Of a stretch of 64,000 nt of DNA, positions 1 to 10,736 are shown in pieces. The stretch lies in assembly GCF_032191515.1 (NCBI RefSeq), contig NC_091396.1, forward strand, positions 64,941,885 to 65,005,884, written 5' to 3'. Source of the stretch: Phaenicophaeus curvirostris. Taxonomy: Eukaryota; Chordata; Aves; Cuculiformes; Cuculidae. Each line of letters opens with the position of its first letter. Position 1 is the first letter of the stretch. Both the position numbers and the translations under genes were made by a program. The notes beneath the pieces were generated by a model, which saw only the letters and a program-made list of their open reading frames with translations, ran no database searches and had not been told where the DNA came from.

Positions 1-180
1 GGCCCAGGTTGCCCAGAGCAGTGGTGGCTGCCCCATCCCTGGAGATGTTCAAGGCAAGGCTGGATGGGGCTTGGAGCAACCTGATCCAGTGGGAGGTGTC
101 TGTGCCCATGGCAGGAGGTGGAACTGGATGGGCTTTGGGCTCCCTTCCAACCCAAACCACTCTATGATTCTATGATTCTA
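1..180 (+). mobile_element. CR1 LINE 3' end, group A
   Basis: The window opens inside the coding end of a CR1 (the 'ggcccaggttgcccagag' box). It continues through the 3' UTR with 'cccatggcagg' and ends in two ATTCTATG-type tail units at about 165-180. The 5' side is off the window edge. It abuts minus-strand CR1 sequence at 181 with no spacer, which suggests it inserted into an older copy. Confidence 0.93.
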
Positions 181-294
181 AGATCTCATCTCAATCTCCC
201 CTCTTTCAGCTCAAAACCGTTCCCTTTTTCCCTTTGCTGGCACTCCCTGACCAAGGACTTTTCCAGTTTTCCTGGAGCCCCTTTCTGTACTGTA
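181..294 (-). mobile_element. CR1 LINE internal fragment, group A
   Basis: Reverse-complement CR1 starting at 'agatctcatctcaatc' and running through the 'ctttcagctcaaaaccgttccc' and 'cctggagcccctttc' boxes. Its own 3' end should lie to the left but is not visible, because the plus-strand copy at 1-180 sits there. The missing part may lie before the window. Confidence 0.85.
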
Positions 295-944
295 AACTGT
301 GTTTCAGTGCTTTGCATTAAAAATCTGGATTTCCAAGACACACTTCCACCAGTGGGAGGAAAGTCCAAGAGAGCACCAGGCCTGTGGTGGCCGGTGAGGG
401 GAGCTGAGTCGTGTTCCTGGTCGCTCGAGCAGGGCTGGGCTGGAGCTTTTCTGATGGAAGATTTTCTGATGCTGTGGTTTTAAATTCATATTCTGAGCGA
501 GCGCCTAAGGGCATCATCAGGCTGTTTTATTTCAACGTTGTTATTTTAACTCTTCAGGGATGCTGTGCGTTATGTAAAAGTCAAAATAATAAAGGCAGGG
601 CAAAAAGCAGAATGAAATGAAACTACAAATTGTGACCTACAGGAAATGTTCTGCCCTCATCAAAAGCCGAGGTGCAAGGACAATACCAAATTGTTTGCGG
701 AGTATTTCATTTCACGGTAAACTTGAGATTCTAACTTAGAATTCCAATTTGAGTGGAAACTTAATGCTGGATTATTTTACTTGCTCACAGCGGGAGAAAC
801 AATTTCAGCTCTAGTTCTGCGTATTTTTGTGAACTGGACCTATAGCCCAATTTTTAGCAATCTGTTCGTGTTGATGTCCACCCCCTCTCTGCAAATCACT
901 TGTCAGAGTGCAGAGAGACTTAGAACAATCACAGAAACCACGGG

Positions 945-1027
945 CTCAGGTGGCCCAGAGCAGTGGTGGCTGCCCCATCCCTGGAGGTGTTCAAGGCCAG
1001 GTTGGATGGGGCTTGGAGCAACCTGAA
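945..1027 (+). mobile_element. CR1 fragment lacking its 3' tail
   Basis: An 83-bp piece of the CR1 coding end, from 'gtggcccagagcagtgg' to 'ggcttggagcaacctga'. It stops where the 3' UTR should begin and has no tail. CR1 copies are normally cut at the 5' end, so loss of the 3' end points to a later deletion. Confidence 0.88.
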
Positions 1028-1621
1028 GGTGTCAAGGGAGGGAGCAGCCTGGCTTGGTTCTCCTCTCCCAGAAGATCTCATGCATCCCTCCTTTACCCTG
1101 TCTTTCCATTAGCCCTTACCCAAAGCCATCCTTCCTTGGGTAAGATTTCTTCCAGTGTCATCCTTCATTTATTTTTATCCCTGACTCTTCTTCTGTGGGA
1201 TTAGTATTCTGCTTTTCCTGCCCAGTGCTCTCCAACATCATGTCCAATCAACTAAACTAAAAAGAAAAAAAAATCACCTTGTTAGGTGCCCGAGTGGAGG
1301 GCAATTTAAGTTTTGGCTTTTCTAAGACAAGAAGGAAAACATCACTGAATTTTTCTGGCATTTGGAAAGCAAGATTTGCCTGAAGTGCATAGACTTTGTG
1401 CTTAATCTTGTGTTCGGTCTTAAGGAAAGCAAACTCCACTAGCCTAAATTTTAAATTATATTCACAAAAAATTTCTAAAAATGCCCTCTTTCATGTGGAA
1501 ATATTAATGTAAAACGATTTATGTGCTGAGAAAGAAACGAGTTGGATTTTTGTCTTGAATTTTCCTTTCATTTCTCAAATGAGCTGTAATTAATTTAATT
1601 TGTTTTGACTGATCATGTGCA

Positions 1622-2140
1622 TAGAAACATAGAATCATGGAATGGTTTGGGTTGGAAGGGACCTCAAAACCCATCCAGTTCCACCCCCCTACCATGGGCA
1701 GGGACACCTCCCACTGGATCAGGTTGCTCCAAGCCCCATCCAACCTGGCCTTGAACACCTCCAGGGATGGGGCAGCCACCACTGCTCTGGGCAGCCTGGA
1801 CCAGGGCCTCCCCACCCTCACAGCAAAACATTTCTTCCTAAGATCTCACCTCAAACTCTCCTTTTTCAGCTTAAAACCATTCCCCTGATCCTATCCCTGT
1901 CCTCCCTGATCAAGAGCCCCTCCACAGCTTTCCTGCAGCCCCTTTCAGTACTGGAAGCTGCTCTAAGGGTCTCCCCACAGCCTTCTCTTCTCCAGGCTGG
2001 ACAACCTCAACTCTCTTATCCTGTCCTCATAGCGGAGGTGTTCCAGCCCTTGAATCATCTTCGTGGCCTCCTCTGGGCTTGCTCCAACAGCTCCATGTCC
2101 TTTCTGTGTTGAGGACTCCGGAACTGAACTATTTATGAGA
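1622..2140 (-). mobile_element. CR1 LINE, group A, about 520 bp
   Basis: On the minus strand this copy runs from the block around 'ctggagtcctcaacac' to the tail; on the plus strand the tail reads 'agaatcatggaatggtttggg' at the left. It covers the whole 3' UTR and about 115 codons of ORF2 end, with frame breaks. Similar short sequences flank it ('gatcatgtgc' near 1610, 'gatcatatgc' near 2167), a weak candidate target-site duplication. Confidence 0.95.
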
Positions 2141-2172
2141 GATATCCAGAACTGAATTAGTTATGACAGATC
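2117..2172. repeat. Imperfect tandem duplication, about 28 bp
   Basis: At the 5' boundary of the CR1 copy, 'ggaactgaactatttatga' is followed by 'agaactgaattagttatga', two diverged copies of one unit. It is probably a local duplication that spans the end of the CR1. Confidence 0.6.
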
Positions 2173-2954
2173 ATATGCTTAACTTCAGATGTACAAATAC
2201 GTACGAATACCTGCATAATAAGTTGTGTCCGTGTGCCTCTGCTGTAACTGAGAGAGTGAAGAGCCAATGAAAGAAGGTCATGAATAGCAGGGAAAGAAAA
2301 CTAAAGAACAGATACCTGAAACACTCTCCTTTTGTACCGAGGCCACTTAATTTTCTCTTCCAATTGAACAGATTTTGATTTCTAGGAAGTCTTAGTGATA
2401 TCTTGAATCTTGGTCAAATTATCATTATGTTGATTTAATAGCGACGCAAAAAATCTTAGCTCCATCACACAGAGAAACCAATCATTTCTAATGGAAACCT
2501 TTAAACAATTCTTTCTGCTCAAAAAGGACACTGTAATATATAGCATTGAGTCTAATTTTCATTATTTTCTGCCTGTGTAAAGGCATCTATTTTATTTTTT
2601 ATGGAGTAGGAGATTCACTTTTTAATCTGCATGAAAACTGAAGCCATTTGGAGAGATGAGGAGCCAGTGCCGATGCACTTTCACTTGAGGAGAGATGAAA
2701 TAGCCTTGAACTGATCCTGATGTGGGTTTGGACAGTGATTTCTGGGATGGCTCCTCCAGATCTGGCAGTGTTAGCAGTTTGGCAGTGGGATGGTGTGTGA
2801 TGGATGCAAGGTCTGTCAATTTTGATTAAGGAAGATTGAGAATCCAAAGACTTGTTCCTGATCCGTTTCTCAAAAAGACATTTTGGTTCTGCACAAGATA
2901 AAACCTTGACAGATGGGGAGTTATGAGCTGCTGTCTGGGTGGCTCCAGAGTCTG
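2173..2954. other. Unique sequence, no gene recognised
   Basis: AT-rich unique sequence. A minus-strand open frame (2599-3027) begins in antisense CR1 sequence and shows no known domain, so I do not treat it as a gene. Confidence 0.6.
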
Positions 2955-3257
2955 GCAAGATGTTATCACTGTCTACAACTGTGTGAAAGGAGGTTGTGGT
3001 GAGATAGGTGCTGGTCTCTTCTCCCAAGTGACAGGTGACAGGATGAGAGGTTGCGTCAGGGGAGGTTTAGACTAGGAAAAATGTCTTCACTGCAAGGGTT
3101 CTCAGGCCCTGGAATGGGTTGCCCAGGGAGGTGGTGTAGTCTCCATCCCTGGTGGTGTTTAAAAGACGAGTAGATGAGGTGTTCAGGGATCTGGTTTAGT
3201 GTTGGACAGGTGTGGCTGGACTCAGTCTCAAGGTTCTTTTCCAACTGAATGATTCAA
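2955..3257 (+). mobile_element. CR1 LINE, group B
   Basis: It begins at 'atcactgtctacaactgtg' in the ORF2 end and passes through 'tctcccaagtgacaggtgac' and the 'gtttaaaagacgagtag' box. It ends at 'cttttccaactgaatgatt' with a degraded tail. No reading frame survives across it. Confidence 0.93.
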
Positions 3258-3587
3258 GTTGGTGAAATACAACTGCATGGTGGTGGTCCCCTGCCTGCAA
3301 AGGGAAGCCTGGCACGTACAAGAGCAATTAAGTTCACACAGTTATTTAGATTACCGGGTATTGACCCACCTGGGCACTTATGGGCTTCCTGTTACTTAAA
3401 CAAAATACCAGTGATGCTGTACCTGCCCACAGGTAACTCAGCTTCATAAGGAAAAGGTGGTGGCTTGATAAGATAAGACTGGTTCAGCAGACCAGATCCT
3501 AAATTATGAGGTGGGTGCTCCCTTCTCCCAAAGGCCAAGTGCTATTCACAGAGCATTGATCTTGGACACCAAGTTTGGTATCTTCAG

Positions 3588-3690
3588 CCTAAGGTCATTA
3601 AGGTTGGAAAAGACCTTTAAGATCATGCAGTCCCACCACCAGCCCAACCCCGCTGTGCCTACCAATGTACTAAGCCTATGCACCTTGGTG
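3588..3690 (-). mobile_element. CR1 3' end fragment, group D-like
   Basis: The segment 'cattaaggttggaaaagacc' followed by 'aagatcatgcagtccc' and 'accaccagcccaaccccgc' matches the reverse complement of a group D 3' end. It is about 100 bp and well diverged. The tail repeat itself has decayed. Confidence 0.8.
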
Positions 3691-4159
3691 CCTCCATCTG
3701 CCTCCCAAATCCCCTGGCACTTTCTGTTGGTAAAAGCCAGGGTAGCACAGTCCCATTAATTAATTCCTCAGTTTGCTTTATCATTCCTTGCAGGGCAGCG
3801 TCTGAAAATGCATCTCACTTATCCATCATCCTTCAAGGAAAACATTCCTATTGTGGCTGAGCATCTGTTACAGCTTTATAAATTGCACAGCTTGTTTGGA
3901 GCACTGCTTACTGTAATGACTTTATTTGATGTGATGATATCAATATAAGATGTGCTATTTCTTGTGTTGAAATGCATTCATCATTAAGGAGCGTGCAGTA
4001 GGCAGCAGCTCCAATCCTCAAACTGCACAAGGGTTGCACTGGCAACTCCTATTTTGCAAAGTATGTGATAAGTATTTGCTATAAACACCCAGGTTTGTTT
4101 CATCATTGTAAAAAGTATCTGAAAATTTACAAAAATTTACAAACTATACAAGATATAGA

Positions 4160-4734
4160 CGTTATCATTGATGATATAGACAGCGAGATCGAGTGGACGC
4201 TCAGCAAGTTTGCAGGTGACTGTGTCCATTTCTGGAATCCCGAATGTAAGAAGGAGATGGAACTGTTAGAACAGGTCCGTAGGAGGCCACGGAGATGATC
4301 TGGGGGCTGGAGCACCTCTGCTCTGAGGCCAGGCTGAGAGAAGTGGGGTTGTTCAGTCTGGAGAAGAGCAGGCTGCAGGGAGACCCTTAGAGCAGCTTCT
4401 AGTGCTGAAAGGGGCTGCAGGAAAGCTGGAGAGGGGGTCTTGGTCAGGGAGTGCAGGGATAGTATGAGGGGGAATGGCTTTATATTGGAAGGGGGAAGAT
4501 TGAGGTGAGACATTAGGAAGAAATGCTTCATGCTGAGGGCTGGGAGGCCCTGGCCCAGGTTGCCCAGGGAGGTCTTGGCTGCCCCATCCCTGGAGGTGTT
4601 CAGGGCCAGGTTGGATGGGGCTTGGAGCAACCTGATCCAGTGGGAGGTGTCCCTGCCCATGGCAGGGGGGTTGGAACTGGATGGGCTTTAACGTCCCTTC
4701 CAACCCAAGCCATTCTATGATTCTGTGATTAAGA
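4160..4734 (+). mobile_element. CR1 LINE with internal deletion, group A
   Basis: The left part encodes a reverse transcriptase piece (IIDDIDSEIEWTLSKFAGD). The catalytic box, FADD in CR1, reads FAGD at 4209-4220. Directly after it the sequence jumps to the later block 'tccatttctggaatccc', encoding FWNPECKKEMELLEQ, so several hundred bases of ORF2 are missing. The 3' UTR is complete and ends in 'ttctatgattctgtga'. The element is dead. Confidence 0.93.
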
Positions 4735-5689
4735 ATAATTTAATTTAGATGAACCTTTCCCTACCTTTCTTTCTTTCCTTCCTTCTTGGAAAGATTTAAA
4801 ACCCAAAGAACCTTCTGGCTAACAGTTGCTGCTGTTTCAGTTTTGAATTTCCTGTGTAAATATTTCATGTTTTGTCTTTGCAATATGTACTTTTCAGAAA
4901 AAAAAAATCCTCCATTAAAATTTAAATTGCAGTCCTGAGTACAATTTACTTTGCATATTTGGCATACGCTACACTCTGTTTTACATACCTGATGCCTGGG
5001 CTGTTTCTCTGCTTTGAGGGTATTGGACGAGGATGTATAGAGAAAGGGATTATTCCTCATTTGCCAACTGTAGCATTTTTATACATTCTGTCCAAGCATC
5101 CAGCTTTTGACGCAGCTGCAGATGAGAATTTGGGTGGGATAGACAGATTTCAATTAATTCTTGTGTTTCAAATCCTTCCTGTGAAGTTCATAAACCTGGG
5201 AGCAGAGTTGGAGGTGTTGAGTTTCATGACACACTTACTTGTTTTCTTTAAAGTATTTAAGTAATATCCCTTTTTTTAAACAACTGAGTCTGTAAGTCAG
5301 TCCAGAGGAACACCAGGTAGCATATTTTCTTTGCTTTCCCAGGCAATGTGTAATAAATAAATAATAATGTGTAATAAATAAATAAATAAACCCACCTTTG
5401 GATTCTTTTACCTCAACCAAAAAAGCAATCCCATATAATTGATATCTGAAGCCAGGTATTGCTCAACTCCTGGCTTCAGAAAGACCTCGGTACTTAGTAA
5501 GGTGGAAGGAGAAAATAAAGCAGCACTTTTGAAGCTGAAATAATCCGATTTTGGAAGAATCTTTTTGTTTAATAGCCCATGTCCTTTCATTAAGCATAAT
5601 TCCATCACTCAGTTTCTGCTGTCAATGAGATTATTCCGTGCGGTGTCTGGACTTCAATTGCAGTAAAGCAGAGAGCAAAGCAGATATGT
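4735..5689. other. Unique AT-rich sequence
   Basis: There is no recognisable gene. It contains a short pyrimidine run near 4760-4795 and the AT-rich duplication listed at 5345-5390. Short open frames (4959-5264) show no known domain. Confidence 0.55.
5345..5390. repeat. AT-rich tandem duplication, 21-bp period
   Basis: The unit 'aatgtgtaataaataaat' starts at 5345 and again at 5366; the second copy continues into extra AAAT units. It is typical of microsatellite-like slippage. Confidence 0.85.
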
Positions 5690-5838
5690 CCTGGCTGCCC
5701 CATCCCTGGAGGTGTTCGAGGCCAGGTTGGATGGGGCTTGGAGCCCCTGATCCAGTGGGAGGTGTCCCTGCCCATTGCAGGGGTTTGGAACTAGATGATC
5801 TTCCAGGTCCCTTCCAACCCTAACTATTCTATGATTCT
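5690..5838 (+). mobile_element. CR1 LINE 3' end, group A
   Basis: A short copy starting at 'ctggctgccccatccctgg', with 3' UTR 'gtgtccctgcccattgcag' and tail 'attctatgattctc'. It is about 150 bp long and strongly 5'-truncated. Confidence 0.94.
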
Positions 5839-6761
5839 CATTACAGAAGCCTCTCTTTCATTATCCTGTTTTCAGGGGCAAGATTTTGAGTTAGATGACT
5901 TTGATCTTGAGTGTGACCCAGAATGACACTTCCTGGGGTAGGTAATCCCACCAGCGATGGTGGCAGAGGATGGGACTGTGTGAATGGAGGGAGAGTGAAC
6001 TGTTTAGAAAGTAATTATTCTTAACTGGTGGCACTGGGGCACGTGCACCTGTGAGGCACTTTGATTCAAAAGCACTAGATTTTTTCATTGTGTATTGAAG
6101 TTTAGACTGAGAGGCAAAGAAGAGAAGTAGGAAAGGGAGCGAACCTACTCCAAAATTTGGTGCTAGTGTATAACTCCCTTTCCGTAAAGAAAGCTTGTAG
6201 ACATCAAAGTCTTTACAGTAAAATTCCCAGGTGCTTTGTTGTTTGAGCTCCTGGCTAGGACATGGTGGGGTTTCTGCTGCAGGCACTCATGCCTCATTCT
6301 TTAAGACCTGGGAAATTCAGAAGGGCTGTGATTTATCACCTGCATGCAGTTGTGCCCCTCTCCATTGAACAGAGCTTTGTTCTAATGAGTCTGAGAAATT
6401 GGTTAAATCAGCAACTCAGGGGGTCCCTGAGGATTTCGTTTTGCATTGAAGCTGTCAGGCTTTTGTTTATTGCTTCCCCATTAAGTTTTGTCCACGAGCT
6501 GCCACCACCTCTCCCTGTGCAGCGGAGCCGATGCCGCTTTGCTGCAAGCCTGTTTTACAGCCAGCCTGATCCCCCAGCTCTGCTGCCCCACCCTTGGGCT
6601 TGGTGACCCTGGTGATTTTCGTGGTGTGGAAGAACCAGCTTCTCTGCAAGCCCTCAGGGCCACTGTTAGGGTTTAGGTTTAATCGTGTGCATTAGTGCTT
6701 AATAACAGCTCTTTCCCTCCAGTCCAGACCTTTACATCTCATTTATTGTGTTGCTACTCAT
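5839..6761. other. Unique sequence, no gene recognised
   Basis: Mixed-composition unique sequence. Open frames on both strands (5891-6286 minus, 6262-6606 plus) overlap each other and have no recognisable domain or splice context. Confidence 0.55.
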
Positions 6762-6838
6762 TGCCCATGGCAAGGAGGGTGGAATTAGATGATCTCTAAG
6801 GTCCCTTCAAACCTAAACTATTCTGTGATTCTATGACA
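6762..6838 (+). mobile_element. CR1 3' end, tail only, group A-like
   Basis: Only the last 75 bp of a CR1 is present: 'tgcccatggcaaggagg', 'agatgatctctaaggtccc' and the tail 'attctgtgattctatga'. It lies 14 bp upstream of a second, much longer CR1 in the same orientation. Confidence 0.88.
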
Positions 6839-6852
6839 ACAGCTCAATTTCC

Positions 6853-7868
6853 AGATGGAGATCTGTGGTGTCCCTCAGGTGTCTGCACTGAAACCAGTGC
6901 TGTTTAATATCTTCATCAGTGATAGACACAGTGATATGGAAACCACCTTCAGCAAGTCTGTAGATGACACCAAGCTGAGTGGTGCAGTTGCCACACCGGA
7001 AGGATGGGATGTCACCCAGAGGGACCTGGACAAGTTGGAGAAATGGGGCTGTGTGAACCTCATGAGGTTCAACAAGGCCAAGTGCAAGGTCCTACACCTG
7101 GGTTGGGGCAATCTGCAGTTTCAAAGGAGGTTGGGGAATGATGCGATTGAGAGCAGCCCTGAGGAGAAGGACTTGGAGTGCTGAGGGGTGAGAAGCTCAC
7201 ATGAGCTGGCAATGTGTCCTTGCAGCCCCGAAACCAACCATGTCCTGGGCTGCATCCAAAACAGCGTGGCCAGCAGGGCGAGGGAGGGGATTCTGCCCCT
7301 CTGCTCAGCTCTGGTGAGACCCCACCTGGAGTCCTGCATCCAGTTCTGGAATCCTGAACATAAGAAGGAGATGGAGCTTTTGCAACAGGGGCAGAGGAGG
7401 CCACGGAGATGATCCAAGAGCTGGAGCACCTCTGCTATGAGGCCAGGCTGACAGAGTTGGGGTTGTTCAGCCTGGAGAAGAGAAGGCTCCAGTGAGATCT
7501 TAGAGCAGCTTCCAGCACTGAAAGGGGCTCCAGGAAAGCTGGGGAGGGGCTCTTGATCAGGGAGTGCAGGGATAGGACGAGGGGCTTTTTCCAAGGGCCT
7601 GGAATGATAGGACAAGGGGGAATGCTTTAAATTGGAAGGGGGAAGATTTAGATTAGACATTAGGAAGAAATTCTTCGTGTTGAGGATGTGGAGGCCCTGG
7701 CCCAGGTTGCCCAGAGAATCTGTGGCTGCCCCTGGTTTGTTGAAGGCCAGGCTGGATAGGGCTTGGAGCAACCAGATCCAGTGGAGGGTGTCCCTTTCCC
7801 ATGGCAGGGGGAAGAACTGGATGGGTTCTGAGGTCCCTTCCAACTCATACCATTCTGTGATTTTATGC
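6853..7868 (+). mobile_element. CR1 LINE with reverse transcriptase remnant, about 1 kb
   Basis: This is the longest group A copy. The first frame (6855-7184) encodes the second half of a reverse transcriptase: GVPQVSALKPVLFNIF, then SVDDTKL at 6957-6977 where CR1 has FADDTKL, then CKVLHLG and SSPEEKDLE. The two catalytic aspartates remain, but the preceding F and A are replaced. A stop follows at about 7182, and later blocks (SVASRAREGILPLCSALVRPHLES, split over other frames) continue with frameshifts to the 3' UTR and the tail 'ttctgtgattttatg'. It is non-functional. Confidence 0.96.
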
Positions 7869-8822
7869 TTCTGTAACTCTGTGCTCGGGATTTGTGTGTT
7901 TTGTGTAGAGAGGAGGCACCACTATCTCTGTGCAAAATGAAAGGCTTTCACCCTGTAATAGGAAGGTGAAAACCCTTTTCTCTGCCTGTGTTCTTCTCAT
8001 TTTACTCTGATGTCTGGAGTAGGAACACCCTTTTCGGTGTGTTTTGTCCAGCATGTCGCTTATTCTCCTCCAACCCCAGTTCTCTAGGAGTGCAAAACAT
8101 TTCTGCCAGAAGCATGAAGAGCAGTGGTAGCCTGAGAAAAGCAAGGAATATCTTTAACTGATTCTGAAAGCCTTGGTCTGGTTTTCACACACATGAAAAC
8201 ACCTGTGGTTCAGACTCCTTGGAGCTCCAAGGAGCGCATAAATACAAGGTGGTGCAGAGGAGCTCAAAATGTGCCAGAAAACAGCTGAGCAATGTAGTTC
8301 AGATGCTCCTCTTTGGAAAGGAGTTTTTCTTAATGAGTAAGGAGCGAAGCAGAACCCTCAGCAGGAGAAAGGAGTCACTAAATGTTGACATTTGTTTGTA
8401 AATCCGTATGTAAGGGCTAGTGAATACGTGTGTAAAGATAATTTGTGCTGTACTTTTGGGAAGAAATCACTTCTTTATTTGTATTTTAATTTGTTTAGAC
8501 AGACTGTTTCTTTACAGTTATTCACAAACCCAGCCTTGGCTGTGTAGGTGCAGGTGGGGAGTATTGATTTTAGTGCAGAGAGTGTAAACATGTTGTGGTA
8601 ACAAATAAACTGTTAATTTGGGCAAGTGGGAAGGAATCTGGTTGTGTTTATCCTGGTGACTCAGCTGTGCAGTCAGAGGCAGCAGGACAGGTGTGGGATG
8701 GGGATCTACCATGACAGCACGTGTTTAGTGCAGGGTTTGCTGCTCATTTCTGGGGTATTCTGAGCTGGCAGACGTAGATTACCAGACGCATGTAGAGAAA
8801 AAAACATTCCTAAAGGCATTTA
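7869..8822. other. Unique sequence, no gene recognised
   Basis: I see no repeat or coding signal beyond short open frames without recognisable domains. Confidence 0.55.
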
Positions 8823-8978
8823 TAGAGCAGCGGTGGCTGCCCTGTCCCTGTAGGTGTTCGAGGCCAGGTTGGATGGGGCTTGGAGCAACCTGATCCAGTG
8901 GAAGGTGTCCCTGCCCATGGCAGGGGGTGAAACTGGTTGGGTTTTGAGGTCCCTTCCAATCTAAACCGTTCTATGATA
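8823..8978 (+). mobile_element. CR1 LINE 3' end, group A
   Basis: A short copy from 'agagcagcggtggctgcc' through the 3' UTR 'cccatggcagggggtg' to 'accgttctatgatattt'. Only one tail unit remains. Confidence 0.94.
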
Positions 8979-10533
8979 TTTTGGCCCCTCTATTTTATTA
9001 TCCACTACCTTTTGCGTCTCTGCTGCCAGTCCAGCTGTGCAGGGCAGATGTGCATGCGGTTTCTGAGAGGAAAACCATTTGCATTTGTGGGGCCAGGAGA
9101 AGTCAGCAGCAGCTGGTGGTGTGCGGGGCTCTGCAGTCAGTGCTCAGGAATGGCCCCAGCTCTGTATTCTTCCTCAACTCCAGGGAAAGTGCCTGCCGCT
9201 TCCTCACTCAGCCAGAATAGCAATGACCTGCCATTAACCTCTTACTAGCTAACGATTTATTGGAGATACTGCAGAGGAGAACACCGTTTTCTGCCTCCTG
9301 TACTGCTGCTAGCCAAGTGCTGCATGAGCCGATGCAAGGAGGGGAAGGAGGGGGAGGTTTTGGACCTTTATTTGAGGAACTCAACCTGTCTCAGTAGAGA
9401 TAGAAGGCGGGTGGTAGAGGTGCACCTCAGCTTTCCCTTTGATAACGATAAAACTGTTGAGGAATCAGCTGAAGGTTTGACGCATTGTGTAAACGACAGG
9501 GGTTGTGGTAGAGAGATAGGAGTTGGGGCTGCAGAGAAGCTGCTTGGAGCATAGGGATGCCTCCAGGGAAGTCCAGACCATAAACTAGAAGGCAGGGCTG
9601 GGCACAGGCTCACCTAGGGAGCAGCTCTAGCATGGTCTGGGTGCCCAGGCAGAGGGTGCTTGTGTTAGGGGTCCCAGTGAGGCTGGTCAGGGCCATGAAG
9701 CACCAACAGTGCCCTCAGGTTAATAGTGATGTGGATAACCTGAGCCAGGGGAACAGATATACTCCTTGAAACTGCAGAATTGGCTCTACTGGTAGTCCTA
9801 GACCTCTCCCAACCCTTCACCGATGCTGTGCGCTGGGATGACGCTTCTCAAAGGAAGGTGGATAGACATAGATGTGGCAAGAAGCAAGAAAATTCCTTTG
9901 TTGAGTAGGATGTGGGCTTTTCTCACCAGTGCCAAACCCCAAGATTGCTGCAGGAGGTTGATCACCCAGATTACCCTCCAGCCTCCTGCTCTGTCTCAGC
10001 ATGAGTGGCCTTGTGAGCTTATTGACTCTCACCGCCTCTCCCTGCTGTTGGTAGCCTGATTTCCCTCTCGCCAGCAGCTCGTGTTTTAACTCCTGCCTGT
10101 GTTTTCTTTCAAGTCCTTGTGAAGCTCATTGTGCTCTTCTTTGGACTCTGAAGTCTTAGCCTGAGAATTTGCCACTTAAACCAGCTTCGCCTCTTCAGCC
10201 CTCGTGCTGTTTTAGGCACCCATTCAACGCTACGAAGCAGTTTGCCTCGAGCTTGAACATGCTGTATGAAATAGAAAAGGTTGTTGAGTTTCTGGACCAC
10301 TGGAAATTGTGGCAATTGCTGCTGAAAAATAATGTAATTGGAGCTACTGCATCATTTTCTGCTGCTTGACTTTCAGGGAGGAAATCTTTCATGAAAGGAG
10401 AGATAGTGTTAAGACAGAGCACGGCTTCCTTCGTGCTTGGAGTGTGGCTACTCAAGGGACACCAGAAACACCAGTGCAGTAAATATCGTGGAGAGTGTTC
10501 CTTTCCCCTTGTTGTTGCTAGGAGCAGATGTTT
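8979..10533. other. Unique sequence, no gene recognised
   Basis: A 1.5-kb stretch free of recognised CR1 sequence. Several open frames of 60-100 codons occur on both strands, none with a domain, signal peptide or convincing splice sites. Confidence 0.55.
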
Positions 10534-10706
10534 GAATCATAGAATTGTAGAATAACCAGGTTGGAAGAGACCCACCGGATCATCAAGTCCAACCATTCCT
10601 ATCAAACACTAAACCATGTCCCTCAGCACCTCGTCCACCCGTGCCTTAAACACCTCCAGTGAAGGGGACTCAACCACCTCCCTGGGCAGCCTGTTCCAGT
10701 GCCCAG
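10534..10706 (-). mobile_element. CR1 LINE 3' end, group C
   Basis: The reverse complement has the group C signature: 'aaccaggttggaagagaccc', 'ccggatcatcaagtccaacc' and 'cactaaaccatgtccctcag'. It stops after 'cctgttccagtgccca'. Its 5' end faces the 5' end of the plus-strand copy 30 bp to the right. Confidence 0.93.
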
Positions 10707-10736
10707 TTTGGTCTGGTCTTGGAAGGGAAGGAGAAA

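Noticed and set aside
1642..2112. 156-codon plus-strand open frame
   Set aside because: Antisense to the minus-strand CR1 at 1622-2140; proline-rich reading typical of reverse-complement CR1.
4127..4660. 177-codon minus-strand open frame
   Set aside because: Antisense to the CR1 at 4160-4734; its sequence repeats in other antisense CR1 frames.
7121..7843. The longest open frame in the window, 240 codons on the minus strand
   Set aside because: It is entirely antisense to the plus-strand CR1 at 6853-7868. Similar antisense frames recur opposite other CR1 copies because of the element's composition.
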